From Bacteroidaceae bacterium (lineage in GTDB: Bacteria > Bacteroidota > Bacteroidia > Bacteroidales > Bacteroidaceae): DNA of 64,000 bases. Shown in pieces: positions 44,838-55,200 of this stretch. A program made the translations under genes and the position numbers. The notes beneath the pieces were generated by a model. The model was not told where the DNA came from and ran no database searches. It worked only from the letters and a program-made list of their open reading frames with translations. The first letter of the stretch is position 1. The number at the start of each line of letters is the position of its first letter. The stretch spans positions 62,001 through 126,000 of the forward strand of contig JAFTNZ010000022.1 of NCBI GenBank assembly GCA_017451645.1. Reading direction: 5' to 3'.

Positions 44838-45875
44838 ATGAGCTATCTAATCAAACCTATAAATTACCGTCCGCTGTTAGATTTGAAACAGACAGAACAG
44901 GGAATCAAGCTGATAAAAGAATTTTTTCAGCAGAATCTTTCTACTGAATTGCGTCTGCGTCGTGTGACGGCTCCACTTTTTGTGCTTAAAGGAATGGGAA
45001 TCAACGATGATTTGAGTGGTGTAGAACGTGCCGTCACCTTTCCAATCAAGGATTTGGATGATGCACAAGCAGAGGTGGTTCATTCATTGGCCAAATGGAA
45101 ACGGTTGACATTGGCGGAATATGATATAGACCCAGGATATGGCATTTACACTGACATGAATGCTATCCGAGCTGATGAGAAATTGGGTAATCTGCATTCG
45201 CTTTATGTGGACCAGTGGGATTGGGAGCGGGTTATCACCGAGGAAGATCGTACGGTAGCATTTTTAAAGGATATTGTCAACCGGATTTATGCTGCCATGT
45301 TGCGCACGGAATTCATGGTATGCGAAACTTATCCGCAAATTGAGCCCTTTTTACCCAAACAGGTACATTTTATTCATTCCGAAGAACTGCGCCAAATGTT
45401 CCCCGACCTGACACCGAAAGAACGTGAAGACAAAATTACCCGTCAATACGGTGCTGTATTTATAATAGGTATAGGAGGCAGGTTGGGCGATGGCAAGGTG
45501 CACGATTTGCGTGCCCCTGACTATGACGACTATTCGACCATTGGTGAGAACGGATTGCCAGGTTTGAATGGCGATTTGCTTGTGTGGGACAGTGTCATCG
45601 ATCGGGCGGTAGAACTCTCTTCTATGGGCATACGTGTGAACAAAGAAGCTATGCTCCGTCAATTGGCTCTTTCGGGTAAGGAAGAACGGAAGCAACTTTA
45701 TTTTCACCGACGTCTGTTGGAGGATGCTCTTCCATTGAGTGTAGGAGGAGGTATCGGACAGAGCCGACTCTGCATGGTTTACCTGCGCAAAGCGCATATT
45801 GGAGAAATACAAGCAAGTATTTGGCCCGATGAGATGCGTAAGGAATGTGCTGCGTTGGGGATGCCTCTTATTTGA
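44838..45875 (+). CDS. asnA: Aspartate--ammonia ligase
   Basis: This 345-residue ammonia-dependent asparagine synthetase has a class II aminoacyl-tRNA synthetase-like fold. The signature segments are LRLRRVTAPLF, AVTFPIKD, HSLAKWKRL, YTDMNAIRADE, YVDQWDWE and the final LSVGGGIGQSRLCM. It makes asparagine from aspartate, ATP and ammonia in the cytoplasm. The start at 44838 was preferred because 14 upstream codons overlap the leader and promoter. ung follows after 22 bp, so they are probably cotranscribed. Confidence 0.96.
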   Translation: MSYLIKPINYRPLLDLKQTEQGIKLIKEFFQQNLSTELRLRRVTAPLFVLKGMGINDDLSGVERAVTFPIKDLDDAQAEVVHSLAKWKRLTLAEYDIDPGYGIYTDMNAIRADEKLGNLHSLYVDQWDWERVITEEDRTVAFLKDIVNRIYAAMLRTEFMVCETYPQIEPFLPKQVHFIHSEELRQMFPDLTPKEREDKITRQYGAVFIIGIGGRLGDGKVHDLRAPDYDDYSTIGENGLPGLNGDLLVWDSVIDRAVELSSMGIRVNKEAMLRQLALSGKEERKQLYFHRRLLEDALPLSVGGGIGQSRLCMVYLRKAHIGEIQASIWPDEMRKECAALGMPLI

Positions 45876-45897
45876 TTCATAAATACAGCGTTCTTCT

Positions 45898-46560
45898 ATG
45901 GATGTGAAGATAGATGAGAGTTGGAAAGAGCAACTCGCTGAAGAATTCAAGAAGGATTATTTCGTCCGCTTGACGGACTTTGTTCGTGGAGAATATGCCC
46001 AAACAACGGTTTATCCTCCTGGTAAGTTTATATTCAATGCATTCGATCTTTGTCCCTTCGATAAAGTCAAGGTGGTTATCATTGGGCAAGATCCTTACCA
46101 TGGTCCGGGGCAGGCGCATGGGTTATGCTTCTCGGTGAATGATGGTGTCCCTTTCCCGCCCTCGTTGGTCAATATCTTCAAAGAAATTCAAAGTGATTTG
46201 GGTACACCTCCTCCAGCGACAGGCAATCTTACTCGTTGGGCGGAACAGGGAGTGCTGCTGCTCAATGCTACGCTTACTGTCCGTGCCCATCAGGCTGGTT
46301 CGCACCAACGGCATGGATGGGAAGAATTTACTGATGCAGCTATCCGTCTGTTGGCTGAACGACGCGAAAGGTTGGTCTTTATCCTTTGGGGAGCATACGC
46401 ACAGAAGAAGGGTGCAGTTATCGACCGGAACAAACATCTCGTATTGTCTTCTGCACACCCGTCACCACTTTCTGCCTACAACGGATTCTTTGGAAACAAG
46501 CACTTCAGCCGTGCTAACGAATACCTTGTTACACATGGACAGAGTCCCATCGTTTGGTAG
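45898..46560 (+). CDS. ung: Uracil-DNA glycosylase (family 1)
   Basis: This 220-residue UNG has the catalytic water-activating motif GQDPYHG (Asp65), the uracil-binding LLLNATLTV and the DNA-intercalating loop HPSPLSA (His187). It removes uracil from DNA after cytosine deamination. It is cotranscribed with asnA. The length matches E. coli Ung. Confidence 0.97.
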   Translation: MDVKIDESWKEQLAEEFKKDYFVRLTDFVRGEYAQTTVYPPGKFIFNAFDLCPFDKVKVVIIGQDPYHGPGQAHGLCFSVNDGVPFPPSLVNIFKEIQSDLGTPPPATGNLTRWAEQGVLLLNATLTVRAHQAGSHQRHGWEEFTDAAIRLLAERRERLVFILWGAYAQKKGAVIDRNKHLVLSSAHPSPLSAYNGFFGNKHFSRANEYLVTHGQSPIVW

Positions 46561-46680
46561 TGACAAGTGGTCTATAAAAGAACTATAAATTTGAAAAAGT
46601 TTCCCATTCCAACGGATGTCTCAGTTAAAAATAGGTGGTAACTTATTAGCTTGGAGAATGTGTGGAATAACTCTTTTTTT

Positions 46681-46765
46681 CTGCAGAGCATGCAGATGAC
46701 GACAAATTTGCCGGATGTGATAACTGAGGCAAATTTGCGTCATCTACGTTGTCTGCGGATGAAAA
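46681..46765. repeat. Long palindromic repeat with CGCAGACAACG-type core (copy 2)
   Basis: GATGACGACAAATTTGCC (46695-46712) pairs with GGCAAATTTGCGTCATC (46728-46744) with one bulge. The flanking ACGTTGTCTGCGGAT (46746-46760) is the reverse complement of the CGCAGACAACG core of the repeat at 18068-18142. Confidence 0.78.
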
Positions 46766-46810
46766 GTAAGTGATAAGGACATTCCTTGAATCCTGATTGG
46801 ATATATTCCC

Positions 46811-47314
46811 TCAGCGGAAATCCTTCAATTCTGTCTGTAATCGTTGACGAGTGAAGAATATGCGACTCTTGACCGTACCTAGCGGTAACCCGAGGCGTTC
46901 GGCAATTTCCCGATATTTGAATCCGGACACATGCATGGAGAAAGGAATGCGATATTCTTTTGGCAGGCGGTTGACAGCCCGGTGTATCTCTTTCAGGTCG
47001 TAGGCGGCTTCGGTGCTGTCGAACCCGGAATCTTGTGACTGGCTCAAATGGTAGAGGTTGTCGGTGTGATCGACAAAGGTTTGGTCTCGCACCAGCTTGC
47101 GGTAATTGTTAATGAAGATATTGCGCATGATGGTGTACATCCATCCCCGGAAATTGGTGTCCGGTTCAAACTTGTCCTGATTGTCTAATGCTTTGAGTGA
47201 GGTTTCCTGAAGGAGGTCATTTGCTTCTTCGTCATCACCGGTCAGCTTGTAGGCAAATCTCAGTAGTTCTTCTTGCATGGCTACTAATTCTGTTTGAAAA
47301 TCTAAAGTCTTCAT
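46811..47314 (-). CDS. ECF-type RNA polymerase sigma factor
   Basis: This 167-residue sigma factor has region 2 (LLRFAYKLTGDDEEANDLLQE, then FRGWMYTIMRNIFINNYRK, the -10 binding and melting part) and region 4 (HVSGFKYREIAERLGLPLGTVKSRI, the helix-turn-helix for -35). No anti-sigma gene lies beside it: the gene is alone between the ung-side repeat and the divergent propeller-AraC regulator. Anti-sigma-free ECFs of this type occur widely in Bacteroides. Targets are unknown. Confidence 0.93.
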   Translation of the reverse strand: MKTLDFQTELVAMQEELLRFAYKLTGDDEEANDLLQETSLKALDNQDKFEPDTNFRGWMYTIMRNIFINNYRKLVRDQTFVDHTDNLYHLSQSQDSGFDSTEAAYDLKEIHRAVNRLPKEYRIPFSMHVSGFKYREIAERLGLPLGTVKSRIFFTRQRLQTELKDFR

Positions 47315-47564
47315 ACCAATTAATTGTTTTTAGAGGTTTGTTTTCTTTGTTTATTGTATTGTCCTTTTGCTCTCGTTTTCGGATGCAATATTACATCAAA
47401 TTCATCAAATGCACTTTCGGAAAAATGGGTAGAATAGGGGTGAAAATCGTTTTTTGTCTCAAAACATCATTATTTTAGTTGATTTTTGAACATAATTCCC
47501 CCTTTGTTTTGGGGTGTAATGGATGAAAAAAAGTTTTTTTCTTCTTTATGTCGATTTTTATGTG

Positions 47565-47572
47565 TAGTTTTG
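47565..47572 (+). promoter_or_regulatory. -7 element of the propeller-AraC regulator
   Basis: TAGTTTTG, 17 bp before the start codon at 47590. A GGGGTGAAAAT (47437-47447) upstream resembles an inverted copy of the ATTCACCC operator half. Confidence 0.45.
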
Positions 47573-47589
47573 CTTGCAGAGATTAAGCC

Positions 47590-50148
47590 ATGAATATTCG
47601 TTTTTATATAGCAACTTTAGCTTCTCTGCTGTGCGCTGTAGCAGCTTTTTCAGGAAAACCGTTATGTCACGTTATAAGGTATGACGAGGACGACGGACTT
47701 TCGCAGTGGCACGTCACCCAAATATTGCAGGACAAGAGAGGAATGATTTGGTTAGGGACTTGGAATGGATTGAATCGTTTTGACGGCCATCATTTCCGTT
47801 GCTTCAAATCGAATCCTGGTGATGACATTGGTATGACTACCAACCGCGTGCGGAATATCTGGTTAACGGAAGAGGGGGATATACTTTGCCGGATTGATGA
47901 AGAATTTTTCATGTTCGACACAGAGTGTTGTACCTACCGTTCTCTTACTGCAGAAGAGAGGTCTGTTTGGTCTAAAGAAATGCCACGGACAAAATCTTCC
48001 TGTTCGTTATTGAACAAACCTTTGGACTATACAGACAAACAAGGATACCAATGGAGACTGACAAGTGATGGTTGCCTCTCCTACTTGGATGAAGAAAGTG
48101 GCACGATGGAGGAGTATCCTTTGATGGAGCCTTTGTCTGATATCCGCTTTGCTTATCCGGACATGCAGGGTAACTTGTGGTTGGTGGCTACTGTCGGGAT
48201 TTATAAACTGATGTTTACGGAGTGTGTCGTCGAAGAACTGCCGCAGCAGGTGCAATCACAAATACGCTGTTGCTTCGTTGATGATAAGGGACGTTATTGG
48301 GTCACGGGACGCGATGATGCTACTGTTCGCGTTTTTTCTTCAGACAATAGTCCGCTTGGTTATTTGGGTCGAGATGGGCGCTTGCATAAAGAGTACACTT
48401 CTTTTGCATCACCTGTCTATTGCGTTATCCAAAGCCGTACGGGTAGCATTTGGTTTGGGTGCAAGCCTGACGGCCTGTACCGCCTCAGACCAACGGATGA
48501 AGAGGAACTGTCTTTTGAGATTACCCATTTCTCTGCTGGTGAGGAGACTGGAATGCTCAACAACGGCAATATCTATCACTTGCGCGAAGATGCCCACGGG
48601 CGCTTGTGGGTTGCTACTTTGGGAGGTGGGGTAAATTGTATCGTCGGTCCGGAGGAGGATTCTCCATATTTTGTGAATCAATCAAACGAGTTGGTTCACT
48701 ATCCCTCGGAGCTATGTCAAAAAGTGCGCTACATCTACATTACTCCCGAAGGGGACTTGTTGGCAGCCACCACTGAAGGGCTGTTGGTGGCGCACGTTCC
48801 CGAAAATGCCGATTGGGAGAAGATGCGTTTCAGACATCATCAAAAAGAGACGGGACGGGCAACATCGCTCAGTTGTAGTGCCACCATGGAGGTGTTGCAG
48901 GACAAACAGGGGCGCATCTTTGTTTCCACGGAAAGTGGAGGAGTCAATCTGATGTTGACGGAAGATGTGCAGGCTGATACACTTTCGTTTCACCATTTCA
49001 ATCAGTCGAACGGATTTCCCACGGACGTGACGCTTTCGATGGCCGAATCAGGAGACGGCAGACTGTGGGTAGTAGGAGGGAATCAGATTGTACTGTTGGA
49101 TTCTGAAAGCGGAGAAGCAGAATGTTTCGATGTATCGTTCTTTCACCGGAAATGCCGATTCTCGGATGCACGTCCTGTAAAGTTGGCTGATGGGCGTTGG
49201 ATTTTTGGTTTGCAGGATGGGGCATTCATGCTGGAAGCAGGGCGGATGAAGAAAAGTATGTTCTGTCCCCCTATAGCACTGACAGGATTGTCTATACAGA
49301 ATGGCGAAACGAATCCAGCTGTGAATGGTTTGGATACATTGATACTTCGCCCGGAAGAGCGTAATATCACTCTTTTCTTCGCTGCATTGGACTATGTCGA
49401 TGGTGGACGGACGGAATACACTTTCTGTTTGACAGATGGGGAGGATGAAGGTGCTTGGAATAATATCGGTCAGAACCGTTCCGTTACGTTCCTGGACATG
49501 AAGCCGGGCATTTACAACCTGACTATACGTTCGACCAATGCTGATGGAGTGTGGGTTGACAATGCCCGCATGTTGGTCATCATTGTCACACCGACCTTTT
49601 GGGAAACCGGGTGGGCTGTCTTGCTATGGATTTTATTAGGGGCTGGTCTCATTGCTGCCCTTGTTCGTACCTATATATATATAAGGAGTATCAATCGCAG
49701 GCAGCGCGAAACGTTGGCAGCTTACCTTGCTCTGCTCAATCCTCAACAAGAAGAGGTTCCTGAATCAGTTGCTCCTGTTGTGAGAGAATCCCCTCAATCT
49801 CAGTCTTCTTCTCATTCGTTGACGGACGAGGACAAGATCTTTATGCAACGGGTAATGGAATTTGTAGAGGAGCATTTGTCGGATGCAGATATTAACATCG
49901 GAGATATGGCTTCAGCTACAGCAACCAGTCGTTCGGGGCTGAATCGGAAAATGAAGTCTATATTGGGTGTCACTCCTCTTGACTTTTTGCGTGAGGCACG
50001 CATAAAGAAAGCCTGCCAGTTGTTGGAAAAAGACTACCTGAATATTTCAGAAGTGGCTTTCCGATGCGGATTCTCAGATCCCAAATATTTCAGCCGTTGT
50101 TTCAAATCTTCTATCGGAATTTCGCCCTCTGAGTACAAAAATCGCTAA
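47590..50148 (+). CDS. Membrane-spanning propeller sensor fused directly to AraC DNA-binding domain
   Basis: This 852-residue one-component regulator starts with a signal peptide. Periplasmic Reg_prop beta-propeller repeats follow (DDGLSQWHVTQILQDKRGMIWLG, HLREDAHGRLWVATLGGG, QDKQGRIFVSTESGG). A Y_Y_Y domain sits near residues 590-670 (IYNLTIRSTNADGVW), then a single helix at about 674-700 (WAVLLWILLGAGLIAALV). A short linker leads to an AraC/XylS helix-turn-helix at about 750-852 (MASATATSRSGLNRKMK, ISEVAFRCGFSDPKYFSRCFK). The histidine kinase and receiver domains of hybrid two-component systems are absent. It lies directly upstream of two pectin-acting esterases and probably controls them in response to a pectin fragment bound in the periplasm. 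Confidence 0.92.
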   Translation: MNIRFYIATLASLLCAVAAFSGKPLCHVIRYDEDDGLSQWHVTQILQDKRGMIWLGTWNGLNRFDGHHFRCFKSNPGDDIGMTTNRVRNIWLTEEGDILCRIDEEFFMFDTECCTYRSLTAEERSVWSKEMPRTKSSCSLLNKPLDYTDKQGYQWRLTSDGCLSYLDEESGTMEEYPLMEPLSDIRFAYPDMQGNLWLVATVGIYKLMFTECVVEELPQQVQSQIRCCFVDDKGRYWVTGRDDATVRVFSSDNSPLGYLGRDGRLHKEYTSFASPVYCVIQSRTGSIWFGCKPDGLYRLRPTDEEELSFEITHFSAGEETGMLNNGNIYHLREDAHGRLWVATLGGGVNCIVGPEEDSPYFVNQSNELVHYPSELCQKVRYIYITPEGDLLAATTEGLLVAHVPENADWEKMRFRHHQKETGRATSLSCSATMEVLQDKQGRIFVSTESGGVNLMLTEDVQADTLSFHHFNQSNGFPTDVTLSMAESGDGRLWVVGGNQIVLLDSESGEAECFDVSFFHRKCRFSDARPVKLADGRWIFGLQDGAFMLEAGRMKKSMFCPPIALTGLSIQNGETNPAVNGLDTLILRPEERNITLFFAALDYVDGGRTEYTFCLTDGEDEGAWNNIGQNRSVTFLDMKPGIYNLTIRSTNADGVWVDNARMLVIIVTPTFWETGWAVLLWILLGAGLIAALVRTYIYIRSINRRQRETLAAYLALLNPQQEEVPESVAPVVRESPQSQSSSHSLTDEDKIFMQRVMEFVEEHLSDADINIGDMASATATSRSGLNRKMKSILGVTPLDFLREARIKKACQLLEKDYLNISEVAFRCGFSDPKYFSRCFKSSIGISPSEYKNR

Positions 50149-50169
50149 AAAGTCTCCTTTTGGCATAAA

Positions 50170-50227
50170 ATTCACCCCTTTTTGCCAGAATATTCACCCT
50201 TTGGTCTGAAGAAACTCTATACTTTTG
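50170..50227 (+). promoter_or_regulatory. Direct-repeat operator and promoter of the esterase gene
   Basis: ATTCACCC occurs at 50170-50177 and 50192-50199, 22 bp apart (two helical turns), each followed by a T-rich stretch and GAA. TACTTTTG (50220-50227) fits the -7 box, 28 bp from the start codon. The spacing is typical of an AraC-family activator site overlapping the -33 region. Confidence 0.6.
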
Positions 50228-50255
50228 CAACATCAAAAAACTAAGTTGTTGCAAA

Positions 50256-52130
50256 ATGAAAACTAACAAAACATTTCGGAGATTCACACTCCTTTCATTG
50301 CTTTTGGGGACGCTTTGTGCCCAAGCTGCCGTCAAAGTACACACCATTGGTGATTCCACCATGGCCAATTACGACGAAAACTCCACCGACAAGCGGGGCT
50401 GGTGCCAGATGCTCCAGCAATTCTTCAATGCCGATGAAGTCATCATCAACAATCGTGGAAAGAGCGGTGCTTCGTCCAAATCGTTCTATCTGGAGGCTGC
50501 CTACTGGAAAACTGTCATTGCTAATGTCAACGAAGGAGACTACGTTCTCATCCAGTTTGCCCATAACGATGAGAAGAACGGCGGTCTGGACGGTGACACC
50601 TTGAGAGCTTATACTGCCGCACAGGGGGGAGACGCATCGAGCATTGACTACCGTGGAACCACAGCCAGTGGAACCTTCAAGAAATATATCCGTGCATATA
50701 TTGAAGAAACCAAAGCCAAAGGTGGTAAACCTATTATTGTAACTCCTATCTGTCGTAAGTATTTTAGTGGAAACACCATCCGTCGTAACGGTATGCACGA
50801 CCTGGGCGATTCATTCAGCATTTTGGGTAGCAGTTCAAAGGGTAGTGTGCCTGAGAGTGACAACACCTACGACTATGCCCAAGCTTTGCGTGATGTGGCT
50901 GCCGAGTATGAAGATGTGCCTGTCATAGATTTGACTTTGATGACACGTGACCTTTATTTGAGCTACGGGGATAGCTATTGTACGGAGAATCTCTTCTGCG
51001 CAGACGACAGCACACACCCCAAGAAAATGGGTGCCACACTCATTGCCCGTCTTTTTGCTCAGGCGATGAAGGAGCAGGGCATTTTGGCCGAACACATCAT
51101 CGTGGGTACAGACATTACCTTCAGCCCTACTACCGGTGATTTTGGAAAAGCTTATGCCGGACAGACCCTGGTGAAGGAGTTCAATATCTCTGCTTTCGGT
51201 TTGGCCAACCAGACAGGAACATTTACTTTTACCGTATCAGAAGGGTTTGAAGTATCTGTAGATAAGGTAAACTATGCTCAGAGTGTAAGTGCTGATTATA
51301 CGGGCGGAAACCTTATCAGCTCAGTATATGTACGTACAACCCTCTCTTCTGCCGGTACAACAACCGGTACGCTTACTGCAACCGATGGCGCTGTAAGCCG
51401 CGAACTTCCTCTCGTAGCGGAATGTATCGATTTGAGCGGCGGTGAAGAGGTGTCTGTCCTGTGGCCTCTGACAAGCAACAATACTCCCATAGTGACCGGC
51501 CCCTGTATGGCTGTCGAGCAGAGTTGGAGCAGCATGGTATTGCAGAAATATTCCTCTATCAACAGTAAGGCTGTATGGCCTTCTGAAACCGGACGTGACG
51601 CTTCATACAAAACCCAACGCAATGTGATTGAAGGGGAAGAGTGGCCTGCCGGTGAGATTGATGAAGTTTCTACCCGATACATCCAATTCGGTATGACGGC
51701 TCCTGCCAATACAAAAATTGATATCGACAAGATAAGCCTTTTTGTCGCTGGTGCCGGTGGTAGTGGCATGCGCTGTAAAATCTATTATTCAACGGATGAG
51801 AATTTCTCTAATGCCACATTGATTCAAGAAATGTCCAAAATGGCAGGAAACACTGTGTATGCCATCGAGAATATTCCTGTAGTGAATATTGCTGATGGCC
51901 AAAGCCTTTATTTGCGCATTTATCCGTGGTACAACGGCGGTGCCACAGGTAAGACAATCTGTTTCAGCGATGTCTATATCCACGGTATGGCTTCGGATGC
52001 CACAGGAATAGCATCCGTAACAACAGATGTGACAACTGATAAGGTGTATGATTTGATGGGCCGCCCCGTGGAAAACCCCGTGAAAGGGAACATCTATATA
52101 ATAAAAGGTAAAAAGATTGTCATTAAGTGA
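50256..52130 (+). CDS. SGNH-hydrolase, rhamnogalacturonan acetylesterase-like (CE12 type)
   Basis: This 624-residue secreted esterase has a signal peptide. Its SGNH domain (residues about 25-280) has the nucleophile Ser34 in IGDSTMA, the NRGKSG and QFAHND blocks and the catalytic pair Asp251/His254 in DDSTHP. This is the order found in rhamnogalacturonan acetylesterases, which remove acetyl groups from pectin. A beta-sandwich region follows (about 285-390), then a further domain (about 400-590). The short end VYDLMGRPVENPVKGNIYI resembles type IX sorting-like C-termini. It is flanked by the regulator and the methylesterase, so the three act on one substrate. Confidence 0.82.
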   Translation: MKTNKTFRRFTLLSLLLGTLCAQAAVKVHTIGDSTMANYDENSTDKRGWCQMLQQFFNADEVIINNRGKSGASSKSFYLEAAYWKTVIANVNEGDYVLIQFAHNDEKNGGLDGDTLRAYTAAQGGDASSIDYRGTTASGTFKKYIRAYIEETKAKGGKPIIVTPICRKYFSGNTIRRNGMHDLGDSFSILGSSSKGSVPESDNTYDYAQALRDVAAEYEDVPVIDLTLMTRDLYLSYGDSYCTENLFCADDSTHPKKMGATLIARLFAQAMKEQGILAEHIIVGTDITFSPTTGDFGKAYAGQTLVKEFNISAFGLANQTGTFTFTVSEGFEVSVDKVNYAQSVSADYTGGNLISSVYVRTTLSSAGTTTGTLTATDGAVSRELPLVAECIDLSGGEEVSVLWPLTSNNTPIVTGPCMAVEQSWSSMVLQKYSSINSKAVWPSETGRDASYKTQRNVIEGEEWPAGEIDEVSTRYIQFGMTAPANTKIDIDKISLFVAGAGGSGMRCKIYYSTDENFSNATLIQEMSKMAGNTVYAIENIPVVNIADGQSLYLRIYPWYNGGATGKTICFSDVYIHGMASDATGIASVTTDVTTDKVYDLMGRPVENPVKGNIYIIKGKKIVIK

Positions 52131-52140
52131 AAAAGGGAAC

Positions 52141-52172
52141 AACCTGCCCGGGCATAAATGAACGGGCAGGTT
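52141..52172 (+). terminator. Hairpin between the two esterase genes
   Basis: AACCTGCCCG (52141-52150) pairs perfectly with CGGGCAGGTT (52163-52172). Only a short T tract follows, so some read-through into the next gene is likely. Confidence 0.65.
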
Positions 52173-52212
52173 TCAAGAAGAACTTCATTAATAATTTATT
52201 ATAAAAACTATC

Positions 52213-55200
52213 ATGAAAAGTTTGAAATCTTTAGGCCTCATGCTTTTGGGTTTCGGAATGTCAGTCAATGCCATGGCACAGACCGAATTGGCAAACTGGA
52301 CCTTCGAGACGGGGTATGACGTGGCCGACGGTGTCTATACACCGAATGAGAGTGAGTGGACTGCTGTCGGTGCACAGTGGTTCAATGCCGGTGCACCATC
52401 ATTCCTGCCCAACAGCGCGGTGGGCAATGCTGCCGATTATATGGTGACGGCTGCAGGTTCGCGTTATTGGGAACTCTGCAGCGGATGGGACAACCATGTG
52501 TTCCGCGTGACGAATGATACAGAGAGCAACAACATCACCGACTACACCGATGCGTCCCAGCATGCCAACTATTACGAAGTGCAATTCCCTGCTAAGGGAT
52601 ACACCAACATCAAGATGACTTTGGCCAATGCCTATGGAGGCAATGCCGAAGCCACTCTCCAATCTGTCATCAGTACCGATGGCGGTACCACTTGGATTGT
52701 GGGCGAAACAGCTACCACTGCTGGAAATTGGTGGATCTATAATCCCAACACCCTATCTATCCCTGCCACAAATTGTGAGAAGGTAATCGTACGCCTGATT
52801 TTTGGCAACGGATTCTCCAGCAACTGGAACATGGACTATATCACCCTCACCGGTGAGGAGTTCACTGGCGATGTCAGCAACATGATGAGCTTAACAACCA
52901 AAGTGAATCCTGCCGGAGCCGGCACTGTGCTTGCTTCCCCCATGAGCGACCTTTACGAACAGGGAACAGAAATCATACTGACACAAACCTCCAACATCGG
53001 CTACACATTCCTCAACTGGACCGATGCTGCCGGCAATGTGTTGGGTGCTGATGCCAACTACAAATTCTCCATCACCGAGAATACAAGCATCACTGCTAAC
53101 TACGAAGAGGTGGAAATCATCAACAACATCCCCAACGATGAGGCAAATGTCTTCAACATGCGTTACGGCGAACTGCACGGCAGCCGTGCCAGCTTCGGCA
53201 GCGACAACCACATCGACTGGATGAACAACGGTGACTATGCCATCTACAAGCTCAACAACACCATCGAAGCACAGTACTACGACATTGATTTTGGCGTAGG
53301 TACCCAGCAGGACAACGTGAGCATCACCTTCGCGTTGGCCAACGAGGCTGGCGAAACGGTGTGGAGTGGTACGCAAGACATCGAAAACAACCACAACTGG
53401 GGCGAATACAAGCCTTATTCACTCCGCACCAGTGCATTGGCCAAAGGCAAGTACACCATGACCATCACCTTCAACAGTGTGGGTGGAAACGGTACAACGG
53501 GTAACTTGAACAACATTCACTTCACCGGTAAGGCGGCTTTCGTTCCCGAAATGGTGGAGAACCAGACCGCCACCATCACCTATGCCTTCGACCAAGGTGT
53601 GGACGGACAGACAGGTGTCTATAGCACAGAAAGTGAAGGATGGTTCAAGAGCAACTACACTGAATACGGAGCCACACTGGCCATCAACGGTGTATCATTG
53701 AACCAGACCAAGTTCCAGCCCTCTATCGCCAACGAAGGAAGTGCCAACGAGGACAACCAGATAAACTTCTACATCATCCCGAAGAACGGACTGACCTTCA
53801 CTCCGACCAAGGTTTCGTTCAATACAACCCGCTACGGTACTAGTGGCGGATTGGTAGATGCTTCATGGGTGAACTCCGATGGTACGACCGTCAGCATCGA
53901 GACAGGCATTGTTCCTGCCCGCAATAACGACGTGACCGCTTTCAGTAAAGAGGTTTCTGGTGCCGCTGCCAGCAGCGGTGTCTGTGGTCTGCGTCTGAAC
54001 CTCTACAAATTAGGTGACACGAAGCAAGTAGGTTTCGGTAACATTGTGATTGAAGGTATTGTAAACGGAACTACCGAAGACGTGGCTCAGTATACCTTGA
54101 ACGTAGGCATCGAGTCCGATGCCGCTGGTGAAGTGACCGTGAAACCCAATGCACCGACCTTTGCAGAGGGTGATGAGGTGACACTGATTGCCACAGAGAA
54201 TTTCGGCTACCACTTTGCCGCATGGGTAAATGCAGAAGGTGAGACCGTATCTACCGAAAATCCCTACACCTTCGCAATTGGTGCCAACACAGATTTGAAG
54301 GCAACTTATACTCAAAAGAACGTCTATGCCCTCAACCTGAAGGTTATTGACGATATGGAGAATACCTATGGCAACGCCAACTTGGTGACCATCAGTCCTG
54401 TGGGCAATCTGGTGAATGGTGTACACCACTACGAAGAGGGTACCGACGTGAAGCTGACCGTAAACAACAATAAGATTCTCAGCTTTACCGGATGGGAAGA
54501 CAAGAGCACCAATGCCGAGCGCATCATCAACATGGACGGTGAGAAGAACCTGACTGTGAACTATGCTGTGGCCGACTACATCGTAGCTTGGGACCTCTAT
54601 CAGGATCAACCGGGCAGCGAGCGTGCAGCCGACTACAAGAGCAATCCCGAGAATGCCGGTCTGTTGTCACTGCGCAAGGCTGACGGAACAACTGCCGGAT
54701 GGCTCACACGCGGTGTGAACAACGGTGCAGAAGAAGGCCGCTGGGGTGCCCGTATCTGGAAACTGCGCTCCGAAGGCTGGTATTGGGAAATCTCTTTCTC
54801 TACCAAGGGATACAGCAACATCACCTTCTCTAACGGTTTCGGACACTCGTACAATACCTATGCTGTAATGAAGGCCGAATACTCTGTAGATGGAACCAAC
54901 TTTACCGAAGTGGGAACCTACGATATTCCCACACGCGGATGGGTTGACGGTGAGTTTGCCTTGCCTGCCGAGGCAAATAACCAGGACCGTGTATGGATAC
55001 GCTGGATGCCGGGCTCAGAAGAACTCGTAGGTAACGAAACTGACTACGATGGACTCTCCATCGGTGACATCTTCGTCCTTGGCGAAAGCGAACAGGCCAA
55101 TGACCAGGTAGCTCCCGTACTTGTAGGCAGCAATCCCGAAAACAATGCGACCGGTGTATCGGCCACAGGAAGCATCGTGCTGACCTTCAACGAACGTATC

